Shown here in pieces: positions 26,616 to 34,957 of a stretch of DNA of 64,000 bases. Numbering within the stretch: the first letter of the stretch is position 1; the number at the start of each line of letters is the position of its first letter. Source of the stretch: Streptomyces flaveolus (GTDB lineage: Bacteria > Actinomycetota > Actinomycetes > Streptomycetales > Streptomycetaceae). A program made the translations under genes and the position numbers. The stretch covers positions 1-64,000 of the forward strand of contig NZ_BMRV01000004.1 in assembly GCF_014648815.1 (NCBI RefSeq). Reading direction: 5' to 3'. The notes under the pieces are model-generated. The model did not search any database. It saw only the letters and a program-made list of their open reading frames with translations, and was not told the origin of the DNA.

Positions 26616-27268
26616 CCGACGGTCGGACACCCGGGGAGACCCGGAAGAGCGTGCAGGCGACGAGTGCGGCGGTGGCCGTGTTCGTCGCCGTCGGCGTTTC
26701 CCTCTCCGGCTGTGCCGCCGGCGGCACCGGCGCGCGCGACGAGGGGCCGGCCCACGCGGACGCGGCCGCCGGCGCCGCCTCCGCCTCCCCTACGCCCGTG
26801 GTCTCCCCGTCCAAGATCCCCGACCGGGTGGACGCGGTCCGGCTCGTCAAGGCCGACCCCAAGGTCTCCGCGGAGGTCAAGCGCGAGCTGAAGCCGTGCG
26901 TCGCCGACGAGTACCCCGTCGACGTGTCGTACGGGGAGCTGACCGCGGGCACGGCCGAGGACGTCGTCGTCAACGTGCTGACCTGCGGTGACGGGGTGGG
27001 CGTGGGGAGTTACGTGTACCGGGAGAAGGACGGCGGGTACCAGAATGTGTTCCAGGCCGAGGAGCCTCCGGTCTACGCGGAGATCGACCGGGGCGACCTG
27101 GTGGTGAGCAAGCAGGTGTACGGGAAGGGCGACCCGGTGTCGAGCCCGTCCAGCGAGAACGTGATCACGTACCGCTGGTCCGCGGGCCGCTTCACCGAGG
27201 CCTACCGCACGCACACCGACTACAGCAATGCCGTCGGGGCCGCGCCGACTCCCGCCCCGGACAGCTGA
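26603..27268 (+). CDS. cseA: Lipoprotein CseA
   Basis: 221 residues. Type II signal sequence (VAVFVAVGVSLSGC with lipobox LSGC, lipidated Cys near residue 37), an Ala/Ser-rich linker, then an extracytoplasmic domain. CseA is known to reduce sigE promoter activity, acting with the CseC sensor. TTG start with GGAG/GGGAG upstream overlaps the sigE stop by 13 bases, so translation is coupled; a GTG at 26651 is the alternative start. A 16-base palindrome at 26712-26727 inside the gene could cause early termination. Confidence 0.9.
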   Translation: MRGLTDGRTPGETRKSVQATSAAVAVFVAVGVSLSGCAAGGTGARDEGPAHADAAAGAASASPTPVVSPSKIPDRVDAVRLVKADPKVSAEVKRELKPCVADEYPVDVSYGELTAGTAEDVVVNVLTCGDGVGVGSYVYREKDGGYQNVFQAEEPPVYAEIDRGDLVVSKQVYGKGDPVSSPSSENVITYRWSAGRFTEAYRTHTDYSNAVGAAPTPAPDS

Positions 27269-27420
27269 CGCGCGCGGCGGGTGAACCGATCGGGCCGCTC
27301 GGACCGATGGAGAAATGAACGCGGTGCGCGATCTCCGCGTCTGCCTAGTGACCGCACATGCGTCCGGCGACCGTGACCGCGCCCGAACCGACCATGACCA
27401 CGAGGACTGAGAGCACCGGG

Positions 27421-28125
27421 ATGGCAGACCAGACCCACGTCCTGTTCGTCGAGGACGACGACGTCATCCGCGAGGCCACGCAGCTCGCCCTGGAGCGGGA
27501 CGGCTTCGCGGTCACCGCGATGCCCGACGGGCTGTCCGGCCTGGAGGCGTTCCGCGCCGACCGCCCGGACATCGCGCTGCTCGACGTCATGCTCCCCGGC
27601 CTCGACGGCGTCAGCCTGTGCCGCCGGATCCGGGACGCGTCCACCGTGCCCGTGATCATGCTGTCGGCGCGGGCGGACTCCATCGACGTCGTGCTGGGTC
27701 TGGAGGCGGGCGCCGACGACTACGTCACCAAGCCGTTCGACGGGGCCGTCCTGGTGGCCCGCATCCGTGCGGTGCTGCGCCGCTTCGGTCACGCCGCCGG
27801 CGGCGACCGGACCGACGCGGGGGCCGGCGCGGACACGGGCGGCGTGCTCACCTTCGGCGAGCTGGTGGTCGACACCGACGGCATGGAGGTGCGGCGGGCC
27901 GGGCACCCGGTGGCGCTCACCCCCACCGAGATGCGGCTGCTGCTCGAGTTCTCCTCCGCGCCGGGCACGGTGCTCTCGCGCGACAAGCTCCTGGAGCGCG
28001 TCTGGGACTACGGCTGGGGCGGTGACACCCGCGTCGTCGACGTCCATGTGCAGCGGCTGCGCACGAAGATCGGCCAGGACCGCATCGAGACGGTCCGCGG
28101 CTTCGGCTACAAGTTGAAGGCCTGA
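27421..28125 (+). CDS. cseB: Response regulator CseB
   Basis: 234 residues, OmpR/PhoB type. Receiver with EDDD near residue 11 and phospho-acceptor D55 (IALLDVMLP), Lys in YVTKPFDG, then a winged-helix domain (LTPTEMRLLLEFSSAPGTVL...VVDVHVQRLRTKIG). Activates the sigE promoter when phosphorylated by CseC. The ATG at 27421 gives MADQTHVLFVEDDD, the usual N-terminus; upstream in-frame starts would add 21 non-homologous residues. Lies about 150 bases after cseA and eight bases before cseC. Confidence 0.95.
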   Translation: MADQTHVLFVEDDDVIREATQLALERDGFAVTAMPDGLSGLEAFRADRPDIALLDVMLPGLDGVSLCRRIRDASTVPVIMLSARADSIDVVLGLEAGADDYVTKPFDGAVLVARIRAVLRRFGHAAGGDRTDAGAGADTGGVLTFGELVVDTDGMEVRRAGHPVALTPTEMRLLLEFSSAPGTVLSRDKLLERVWDYGWGGDTRVVDVHVQRLRTKIGQDRIETVRGFGYKLKA

Positions 28126-28133
28126 GCGGGGAC

Positions 28134-29501
28134 ATGCGGGGGTTGATCCGACGCCTGGCCGCCTCGCCCCTGAGGCGCACGGGCATCCGTACGGGGCTGC
28201 GGTGGAAGCTCAGCGCGGCCATCGCCCTGGTCGGCGCGCTGGTGGCGGTCGCGCTGAGCCTGGTCGTGCACAACGCGGCCCGGGTGTCGATGCTGGACAA
28301 CGCGCGCGACCTCGCGGACGACCGCGTCCTGATCGCCCAGCGAAACTACGAGCTCTCCGGCCGCCTGAACTTCCCGAACGCCCAGATCGACGACCCCGAG
28401 CTGCCGGCCGGGCTGCGGAAGAAGGTCGAGGACGGGCGCCGGGCGACCTACGTCTCCGAGCGTGAGAACGGGGTGACGGACATCTGGGCCGCCGTGCCGC
28501 TCAAGGACGGGCACGTGATGTCCCTGCACTCCGGGTTCACCGACCGCAGCGCCGACATCCTCAAGGACCTCGACCAGGCCCTGGTCATCGGCTCCATCGC
28601 GGTCGTCCTCGGCGGCAGCGCGCTCGGCGTGCTCATCGGCGGGCAGCTGTCGCGCCGGCTGCGCAAGGCCGCGAGTGCCGCGAACCAGGTCGCCAAGGGC
28701 GAGCCGGACGTCCGCGTCCGGGACGCCATCGGCGGCGTCGTCCGGGACGAGACCGACGACCTCGCGAGCGCGGTGGACGCGATGGCGGACGCCCTCCAGC
28801 AGCGGCTGGAGGCCGAGCGCCGGGTCACCGCGGACATCGCGCACGAGCTGCGCACCCCGGTGACCGGGCTGCTGACCGCCGCCGAGCTGCTGCCGCCGGG
28901 CCGGCCCACGGAGCTGGTACTGGACCGGGCGAAGGCCATGCGGACGCTGGTGGAGGACGTCCTGGAGGTGGCCCGGCTGGACGGCGCCTCGGAGCGGGCC
29001 GAGCTGCAGGACATCATGCTGGGCGACTTCGTCAGCCGGCGGGTGGCGGCCAAGGACCCGGCAGTGCGGGTGCTCGTGGTGCACGAGTCGGAGGTCACCA
29101 CCGACCCGCGCCGCCTGGAGCGCGTCCTGTTCAACCTGCTCGCCAACGCCGCCCGGCACGGCAGGCCGCCCATCGAGGTCAGCGTCGAGGGCCGGGTGAT
29201 CCGGGTCCGCGACCACGGCCCCGGCTTCCCCGAGGACCTGCTCGCCGACGGCCCGAGCCGCTTCCGCACCGGCAGCGCGGACCGGGCCGGCCGCGGGCAC
29301 GGGCTGGGGCTGACCATCGCGGCCGGGCAGGCCCGGGTGCTCGGCGCCCGGCTCACCTTCCGCAACGTCCGGCCCGCCGGGGCGCCCGCGCACATACCGG
29401 CCGAGGGTGCGGTGGCGGTGCTGTGGCTGCCGGAACACGCGCCGACGAACACCGGGAGCTTTCCGATGCTGCCGGACCGGTCGTCGCAGGGCGTGTCCTG
29501 A
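28134..29501 (+). CDS. cseC: Sensor histidine kinase CseC
   Basis: 455 residues. Two membrane helices (SAAIALVGALVAVALSLVV and VIGSIAVVLGGSALGVLIGG) flank a ~110-residue extracytoplasmic sensor domain. A HAMP-like linker, the H-box with H237 (IAHELRTPVTGLL) and an HATPase_c domain (N-box NLLANAARHG, DHGPGFPED, GHGLGLTIAAG) follow. Senses envelope damage, for example by wall antibiotics, and phosphorylates CseB. GGGGA precedes ATG. Completes the sigE-cseABC operon. Confidence 0.95.
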   Translation: MRGLIRRLAASPLRRTGIRTGLRWKLSAAIALVGALVAVALSLVVHNAARVSMLDNARDLADDRVLIAQRNYELSGRLNFPNAQIDDPELPAGLRKKVEDGRRATYVSERENGVTDIWAAVPLKDGHVMSLHSGFTDRSADILKDLDQALVIGSIAVVLGGSALGVLIGGQLSRRLRKAASAANQVAKGEPDVRVRDAIGGVVRDETDDLASAVDAMADALQQRLEAERRVTADIAHELRTPVTGLLTAAELLPPGRPTELVLDRAKAMRTLVEDVLEVARLDGASERAELQDIMLGDFVSRRVAAKDPAVRVLVVHESEVTTDPRRLERVLFNLLANAARHGRPPIEVSVEGRVIRVRDHGPGFPEDLLADGPSRFRTGSADRAGRGHGLGLTIAAGQARVLGARLTFRNVRPAGAPAHIPAEGAVAVLWLPEHAPTNTGSFPMLPDRSSQGVS

Positions 29502-29546
29502 CGGACGGGACGACCGGCGGCGGCTCACCCGCTCACCGGCCGGGGG

Positions 29547-29993
29547 CTAGCAGGAGAAGTCCTTGTCCATGTCGAGACCGCCCTCGCGGCGCTGGGTGAA
29601 GGAGAACCAGTTGCCGGAGTCGTCGCGGAAGAGCGCCTCCGTGCCGTACGGACGCTCCTGCGGCTCCTGGAGGAACTCGACCCCGCGGTCCTTGAGCTTC
29701 CGGTAGTCGCCGTGGATGTCGTCGGTGGTCAGGACGCCGGGACCGAGCGCGCCCTTGGCCACCAGCTTCCTGATCATCTCGGCGGATTCGGGGTCCGAGG
29801 AGCCGGTGCCCGGGACCATCAGCGTCAGTTCGACGTCGGGCTGGCTCGGGGAGCCGACCGTGAGCCAGCGCATGCCGCCCTCGCCCATGGTGATGTCCGT
29901 GCGGACCTCCAGGCCCAGCTTCTCGGTGTAGAACCGCTTGGCGCGTTCCTGGTCGAGGACCCAGACGGTCGAGATGGCGAGACCCTTGATCAT
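29547..29993 (-). CDS. VOC (glyoxalase/bleomycin-resistance) family protein
   Basis: 148 residues, two beta-alpha-beta-beta-beta modules: the first begins MIKGLAISTVWVLDQERAKRFYTEKLG, the second VLTTDDIHGDYRKLKDRGVEF and ends with RDDSGNWFSFTQ. Such proteins are metal-dependent lyases/dioxygenases or drug-binding proteins; the substrate is unknown. It sits 66 bases downstream of the AraC-type gene in the same direction, and this AraC-VOC pairing suggests a detoxification unit. Confidence 0.87.
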   Translation of the reverse strand: MIKGLAISTVWVLDQERAKRFYTEKLGLEVRTDITMGEGGMRWLTVGSPSQPDVELTLMVPGTGSSDPESAEMIRKLVAKGALGPGVLTTDDIHGDYRKLKDRGVEFLQEPQERPYGTEALFRDDSGNWFSFTQRREGGLDMDKDFSC

Positions 29994-30059
29994 GGCGTGC
30001 TCCAGTCTTCGTGGCGGGGCCGTTTCGTGCTTGCCCTGTCACGGTAGGCAGCGTGCCGC

Positions 30060-30494
30060 TCAGCCCGCTTCTCCGGAATTGCGCCGTGCCCCGGCGCCCG
30101 GCCCGCTGCGGAAACCGCCCGCCCAGAGCATGGCGTAGCAGCCCGGGATCAGGGCGGCTCCGCGGCCGACGTGCTTCGTCCGGTACTCGCTGGGGGTCAG
30201 GCCGGTCCACGCCTTGAAGCGGGTGCAGAAGGTGCCCAGGCCGGTGAAGCCGACCAGGTGGCAGATCTCGGTGACGGACAGGTCCGCGGTGCGCAGCAGG
30301 TCCTCGGCCCGCTCGATGCGGCGGTGGGTGAGGTACTGGCCGGGCGTCTCGCCGTACGCCTCCTTGAAGGCGCGCAGGAAGTGGTAGCGGGAGTAACCGG
30401 CGTGTGCGGCGACCGCGTCCAGGTCGAGCTCCGGGTCGGCCCAGTCGCGGTCCATGGCGTCCTTGGCCAGCCGCAACTGCCGCAACTTGTCCAT
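30060..30494 (-). CDS. AraC-family transcriptional regulator (short)
   Basis: 144 residues, almost entirely a double-HTH AraC DNA-binding domain (LDLDAVAAHAGYSRYHFLRAF and LSVTEICHLVGFTGLGTFCTRF, then LTPSEYR) plus a ~40-residue tail containing CYAML. There is no separate N-terminal ligand domain, as in SoxS/MarA-size regulators. Start taken at ATG 30494 (MDKLRQLRLAKDAMD); an in-frame ATG at 30524 is possible. Probably regulates the VOC gene downstream. Confidence 0.85.
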   Translation of the reverse strand: MDKLRQLRLAKDAMDRDWADPELDLDAVAAHAGYSRYHFLRAFKEAYGETPGQYLTHRRIERAEDLLRTADLSVTEICHLVGFTGLGTFCTRFKAWTGLTPSEYRTKHVGRGAALIPGCYAMLWAGGFRSGPGAGARRNSGEAG

Positions 30495-30553
30495 GCGGCC
30501 GATGGTGGCACGCGGCACTGACATCGGCCGGCCCCCTCCCGGGCGCGGACATG

Positions 30554-30590
30554 CCGAAGGCCCCCGGGCGGACACCCCGGGGGCCTTCGG
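30554..30590 (-). terminator. Terminator of the MFS exporter gene
   Basis: Strong hairpin with 15-base arms (CCGAAGGCCCCCGGG paired with its complement, 30554-30590), 18 bases beyond the MFS stop codon and before the AraC start. Confidence 0.8.
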
Positions 30591-30607
30591 CAGCAGGATC
30601 AGTCGGT

Positions 30608-32218
30608 TCAGACCGACTCGGTCACCGGCGTCTTCGCCGTCGCGGCACCGGCGTCGCCGCCGCCCGGGCCGTCCGCCGCCTTCGGTCCCGTCCCCTTCAG
30701 CGGGACCTCCTTGACGAACACGGCCGCGACCAGCGCGAGCACGGCCACCGCCGCGCCCAGCAGGAACGCTCCGTGCGTACCGGCGGTCACCGCGTGCTGG
30801 TAGGCATCGCGGACCGCCGCCGGCAGCTGCTCCAGCGCGTCCGCGGTCAGGGTCGCGGACTGCTCCGTCGCCTGGGAGGCCGTCGCCCCGGCCCGCTCCG
30901 CCATGACGTCCTGGACGCGGTGGTTGAACAGGGCACCCATGATCGCGACGCCGAAGGACGAGCCGAGGGTGCGGAAGAGGGTGGTGGACGAGGACGCGAC
31001 GCCCATGTCCTTCATCTCCACGCTGTTCTGCGCCACCAGCATGGTGATCTGCATCAGGCAGCCCATGCCGAGACCGACGACGGCCATGTACAGGCCCGAG
31101 GTGAAGCGGCTGGTGTCGGTGTCCATCAGCGACAGCAGGAACAGCCCGACGGTCATCAGCGCGCCGCCGACCACGGGGAAGATCTTGTAGCGGCCGGTGT
31201 TGGTGGTCACCCGCCCGGCGACCATCGAGGTGACGAGCATCGCGCCCAGCATCGGCAGCAGGAGCAGCCCCGAGTTGGTGGCGGAGGCGCCCTGCACCGC
31301 CTGCTGGTACAGCGGCAGGAAGAGGGTGGCGCCGAACATCACGAAGCCGGTGATGAAGCCGATGAGGGACATCAGCGTGAAGTTGCGGCTGCGGAAGATG
31401 TGCAGCGGCACGACCGGCTCGGCGGCCCTGGTCTGCCAGAACACGAACCCGACCAGCGCGGCGACCCCGATGCCGATCAGCTCCATGATGCGCGCGGACG
31501 TCCAGGCGTACTCCGTGCCGCCCCAGGTGGTCACCAGCACGATGGCGGTGATGCCGATGGTCAGCAGTGCGGCGCCCAGATAGTCGATGCGCGCGTCGCT
31601 GCGCTTCTTCGGCAGGTGCAGGACGACGCTGATCGCGACCAGCGCGACCGCGCCGAGCGGCAGGTTGATGTAGAAGGCCCAGCGCCAGCCCCAGTGGTCG
31701 GTGATGGTGCCGCCGACCAGCGGTCCGCCGATCATCGCCAGCGCCATGACGCCGGCCATCATGCCCTGGTACTTGCCGCGCTCCCGCGGCGGGATCAGGT
31801 CGCCGATGATCGCCATGACGCCGACCATCAGACCGCCGGCGCCGAGCCCCTGGACGGCGCGGAAGCCGATGAGCTGGCCCATGTCCTGGGCCATGCCGCT
31901 GAGCGCCGAGCCAGCCAGGAAGATCACGATGGAGGTCATGAACGAGCCCTTGCGCCCGTACATGTCGCCGATCTTGCCCCACAGCGGGGTGGACGCGGCG
32001 GTGGCGAGGGTATAGCCGGTGACCACCCACGACAGGTGTTCCAGACCGCCCAGCTCGCCGACGATCGTCGGCATCGCCGTGCCGATGATCATGTTGTCGA
32101 GCATCGCGAGCATCATCGCGATCATGAGCGCGAGCAGGACCACCCGCACGCTCTTCGGCTGTTTCCCGCCGTCGGTGTCGACGGCCTTGTCCGTCGGTGT
32201 GTCCGCCATCGCTGCCAC
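30608..32218 (-). CDS. EmrB/QacA-type MFS drug exporter (DHA2)
   Basis: 536 residues with about 14 membrane helices. The N-terminal motif LDNMIIGTAMPTIVGEL (motif D1), GKIGDMYGRKG (motif A) and the motif C region MIGGPLVGGTITDHWGWRWAFYINLP are clear. It should expel hydrophobic drugs using the proton gradient. Divergent from a TetR gene with a perfect palindromic operator between, the classic layout of a repressor-controlled efflux pump. Start at 32218 or three codons later. Ends in a strong hairpin terminator. Confidence 0.94.
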   Translation of the reverse strand: MAAMADTPTDKAVDTDGGKQPKSVRVVLLALMIAMMLAMLDNMIIGTAMPTIVGELGGLEHLSWVVTGYTLATAASTPLWGKIGDMYGRKGSFMTSIVIFLAGSALSGMAQDMGQLIGFRAVQGLGAGGLMVGVMAIIGDLIPPRERGKYQGMMAGVMALAMIGGPLVGGTITDHWGWRWAFYINLPLGAVALVAISVVLHLPKKRSDARIDYLGAALLTIGITAIVLVTTWGGTEYAWTSARIMELIGIGVAALVGFVFWQTRAAEPVVPLHIFRSRNFTLMSLIGFITGFVMFGATLFLPLYQQAVQGASATNSGLLLLPMLGAMLVTSMVAGRVTTNTGRYKIFPVVGGALMTVGLFLLSLMDTDTSRFTSGLYMAVVGLGMGCLMQITMLVAQNSVEMKDMGVASSSTTLFRTLGSSFGVAIMGALFNHRVQDVMAERAGATASQATEQSATLTADALEQLPAAVRDAYQHAVTAGTHGAFLLGAAVAVLALVAAVFVKEVPLKGTGPKAADGPGGGDAGAATAKTPVTESV

Positions 32219-32250
32219 TCCCCCAGCTACCCGCTGTGCATCCGCTACTT

Positions 32251-32268
32251 ACTTGCCGACCGGCAAGT
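32251..32268. promoter_or_regulatory. TetR-type operator between MFS and TetR genes
   Basis: Perfect palindrome ACTTGCCG-AC-CGGCAAGT in the 150-base divergent intergenic region, next to TTGACT (32268-32273), a possible -35 of the TetR promoter. Size and symmetry fit a TetR dimer site controlling both genes. Confidence 0.72.
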
Positions 32269-32368
32269 TGACTACACTCGGGAAGGTAGACGCGTAACTA
32301 GCCGGGCGTCAAGTAAGTTTTCCGGAACGTGCGCGGAGCAGGAGGTGCGTAGGAGGATGGGCGGCACG

Positions 32369-32956
32369 ATGGACAGCACCAAGCAGCAGCGGCGCCGCGG
32401 GGACACCCGCCAGCGCATCCAGGACGTGGCGCTCGAACTCTTCGCCGAGCAGGGGTACGAGAAGACCTCGCTCCGCGAGATCGCCGAACGCCTCGACGTC
32501 ACCAAGGCGGCGCTGTACTACCACTTCAAGACCAAGGAAGAGATCCTCGTCAGCATCTTCGAGGATCTCTCGCGGCCGATCGAGGACCTGATCGAGTGGG
32601 GCCGGCTCCAGCCGCACACCCTGGAGACCAAGCAGGAGATCGTCCGCCGCTACAGCGACGCGCTGGCGGGTGCTGCGCCGCTCTTTCGCTTCATGCAGGA
32701 GAACCAGGCGGCGATCCGGGAACTGCGCATCGGGGAGATGTTCAAGACCCGCATGCTGGGCCTGCGGGACATCCTCATAGACCCGGAAGCGGACCTGGTC
32801 GACCAGGTCCGCTGTGTCAGTGCGATGTTCACGTTGCACGCCGGGATGTTCGTTCTCCAGGACATGGAGGGCGACCCCGAGAAGAGGCGCGAGGCCGTGC
32901 TCGAGGTCGCCACCGACCTGATAACCCAGGCGCACCGGGGAGCCGGGGGCTCCTGA
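32369..32956 (+). CDS. TetR-family repressor of the adjacent exporter
   Basis: 195 residues. TetR HTH (RQRIQDVALELFAEQGYEKTS, then LREIAERLDVTKAALYYHFKTKEEIL) and a helical ligand domain. Divergent from the DHA2 exporter, it presumably represses both via the ACTTGCCG palindrome and is released by an exporter substrate. AGGAGG at 32351-32356 favours ATG 32369; an ATG at 32357 preceded by GGAGG is an equal alternative and would add four residues. The stop codon lies within the terminator hairpin. Confidence 0.91.
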   Translation: MDSTKQQRRRGDTRQRIQDVALELFAEQGYEKTSLREIAERLDVTKAALYYHFKTKEEILVSIFEDLSRPIEDLIEWGRLQPHTLETKQEIVRRYSDALAGAAPLFRFMQENQAAIRELRIGEMFKTRMLGLRDILIDPEADLVDQVRCVSAMFTLHAGMFVLQDMEGDPEKRREAVLEVATDLITQAHRGAGGS

Positions 32957-32980
32957 CCGGCCAGGTGCGGCCGGTCAGGA
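32951..32980. terminator. Bidirectional terminator between TetR and M23 genes
   Basis: 12-base perfect stem (TCCTGACCGGCC and complement) with a 6-base loop, overlapping the TetR stop codon and 38 bases past the convergent M23 stop. Confidence 0.72.
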
Positions 32981-33018
32981 CCGGACGGCTCCGACCGGCC
33001 GGTCGCGTCGCGTCATGC

Positions 33019-33690
33019 TCAGACAGTCACGCCGTGCGCACGCAGGAAGGCGACCGGGTCGACGGCGGAGCCGTAGTTCGGGGTCGTGCGGATCTCGAAG
33101 TGCAGGTGGGGACCGCTGGAGTTGCCGGTGTTGCCGGACTTGGCGATGTGCTGGCCGGTCTTGACGACCTGGCCGATCTTCACGTCGATCCGCGACAGGT
33201 GGGCGTACTGGGAGTACGTGCCGTTGCCGTGCTTGATGACGATGGCGTTGCCGTAGGCGGGGCCGTCACCGGCGCCGTTGCCGCCGGCCTTGACGACGGT
33301 GCCGCCGTGGGTGGCCATGACGTTGGTGCCGATCGGCACGGCGAAGTCCTGGCCGCTGTGCTTGTGCGCCCACATGCCACCGTTCTGGGCGAACTTGGCG
33401 CTGAGCGCGTACTTCTTGACCGGGTCCACCCAGGAGGCCGCCTTCTTCTTGGCGGCGACCTTCTTGGCGCCGACGGCGGCCTTCTCGGCCTTCGCCGCCT
33501 TGGCCTGCGCCGCGGCCTGGGCCTCGACGGCGTTCGCGACGGTGGAGGTACCGGAGGCCGCCGTGGTGCCGCTGGCGGCCGCGACCCCTGCTCCCAGCGC
33601 GACCGAGGCTCCGAGGCCGGCAGCCATCACGGCGGCGCGGGTGCGGACGGTGGTCGTACGGGAAGAGCGGGACGTGACACGCGAGAACAT
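33019..33690 (-). CDS. Secreted M23-family metallopeptidase
   Basis: 223 residues. Tat/Sec-like signal peptide (SRTTTVRTRAAVMAAGLGASVALGAGVAAASG), an Ala/Lys-rich stretch, then a LytM/M23 domain: HxxxD zinc-ligand motif in HKHSGQDFAVPIG and the HLHFE motif in SSGPHLHFEIRT, with active-site His in YSQYAHLSRI. It should cut peptidoglycan cross-bridges or stem peptides during wall remodelling. GAGG five bases before ATG sets the start. It has a long upstream region with a GC hairpin. An envelope-stress link is plausible but no SigE-type promoter was found upstream. Confidence 0.93.
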   Translation of the reverse strand: MFSRVTSRSSRTTTVRTRAAVMAAGLGASVALGAGVAAASGTTAASGTSTVANAVEAQAAAQAKAAKAEKAAVGAKKVAAKKKAASWVDPVKKYALSAKFAQNGGMWAHKHSGQDFAVPIGTNVMATHGGTVVKAGGNGAGDGPAYGNAIVIKHGNGTYSQYAHLSRIDVKIGQVVKTGQHIAKSGNTGNSSGPHLHFEIRTTPNYGSAVDPVAFLRAHGVTV

Positions 33691-34236
33691 TCGAACCTCA
33701 TGGGGACGGGAACACAGGAACGCCCCTCGGCGGATGCACAGGCACTCACCGGGCGGGCTCCACATTGGTAACCCGCCGGGCCGTAACCGCACAAAGGTGT
33801 GATCTACGACCCTATGTAGTACTTCAGCGCGAAACTTCCCGACCCTTGACAGACCCCCCATTTCAGACAGAACCAGCTCAGAGACCCGCAATCAGGCCAA
33901 CACTTCAGGGCGATCTGTCCGTTTTCGTAGTTCTTGCGGCTCCCACTATTCCTCGTAGTACCGGGCAAATCGCCTGTGCGGCACATCACCGGCGACCATG
34001 ATCCAAGGGCCGGTGGATGTGACCCGGGCTACTCCGCTCACGACTGACGAACCCCTCGCGCAAGGCCGTTCAACCGCCCCGAATCGTGGCCGAGGCCACA
34101 TCGATCGAGCCCGCCACGTGCTACTACTCGCCAGTAACCCAATCGTTGCCGTCCCGCCACTTGTCCGGGCGAACATGCACGCGTCAATTTTGGTGCCGTC
34201 AGGCATCCGCGCAGGCATGAGAGGACCCCGCCCCCC
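33691..34236. other. Long intergenic region, visibly less GC-rich
   Basis: About 545 bases between the divergent M23 and acid phosphatase genes. The part near M23 could form a hairpin in its leader (GCGGGTT...AGCCCGC, about 33744-33777). The centre (33800-34200) is noticeably less GC-rich than the rest of the window and its short ORFs lack Streptomyces codon bias. I find no tRNA, no clear riboswitch and no domain. Promoters for both flanking genes must lie here. Confidence 0.45.
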
Positions 34237-34914
34237 ATGACCGAACAGAACGGACAGACCGGACAGGCAGGGCGAACCGGCCGGGCGAGACGGCCCGGGC
34301 ACACCTGGAAGCGCGCCCTCGGCACCGCTGCCGTCACCGCTGCCGCGCTCACCGTGGCCGTCACACCGGCCGACGCGACCCCCGCCGCGCCCACCGGTAC
34401 GGCCGCGGCGGCCGCCGCCGACGTCGACTACGCCACCTGGCAGCGGGACTGCCGGGCCGTGATGGACCAGGCCCTGCCGTATCTGAAGGAGCGGATCGCC
34501 GACGCCGTCCCCGGCGAGAAGCAGGCGATCGTCCTCGACATCGACAACACCTCCCTGGAGACCGACTTCGGCTTCAGCTACCCGCAGCCCGCCAACCGTC
34601 CGGTCCTGGAGGCCGCCCGGTACGCCCAGGAGCACGGCGTCGCCCTCTTCTTCGTGACCGCCCGGCCGGGCATCATCGCGGCGCCCACCGAGTGGAACCT
34701 CGACCACGCCGGCTACGAGTCCTCCGGCCTCTACGTGCGCGGCTTCCTCGACCTGTTCCGCAACGTCGCCGAGTACAAGACCGCGCAGCGCGCCCACATC
34801 GAGTCGAAGGGCTACACGATCATCGCCAACATCGGCAACACCCCCACCGACCTGTCGGGCGGCCACGCCGAGAAGGCGTTCAAGCTGCCGGACTACGACG
34901 GCCAGTTGTCCTGA
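34237..34914 (+). CDS. Secreted HAD-superfamily acid phosphatase (class B-like)
   Basis: 225 residues. Signal peptide (KRALGTAAVTAAALTVAVTPADATPA), then a HAD domain with DxDxT nucleophile motif AIVLDIDNTSLETDFGF, motif II Thr in FFVTARPG, motif III Lys in EYKTAQRAHIESKG, and motif IV IIANIGNTPTDLSGG, in which the usual Asp pair is reduced to a single Asp. Probably a secreted nonspecific phosphatase for phosphate scavenging. GAGAGGA ten bases before ATG supports the start. The NACHT gene begins 43 bases downstream. Confidence 0.88.
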   Translation: MTEQNGQTGQAGRTGRARRPGHTWKRALGTAAVTAAALTVAVTPADATPAAPTGTAAAAAADVDYATWQRDCRAVMDQALPYLKERIADAVPGEKQAIVLDIDNTSLETDFGFSYPQPANRPVLEAARYAQEHGVALFFVTARPGIIAAPTEWNLDHAGYESSGLYVRGFLDLFRNVAEYKTAQRAHIESKGYTIIANIGNTPTDLSGGHAEKAFKLPDYDGQLS

Positions 34915-34957
34915 CCCCCGATAGGCTCCCCCCGACGACCGACCACGGGGGTGGCGC

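Noticed and set aside
33804..33989. 61-codon ORF with Cys/Lys-rich translation
   Set aside because: Codon use is unlike Streptomyces, no start signal, no homology recognised.
33691..33990. ydaO-type c-di-AMP riboswitch before the M23 peptidase gene
   Set aside because: Considered because disA is nearby and M23 genes often carry it, but the conserved riboswitch core strings are not present in the leader.
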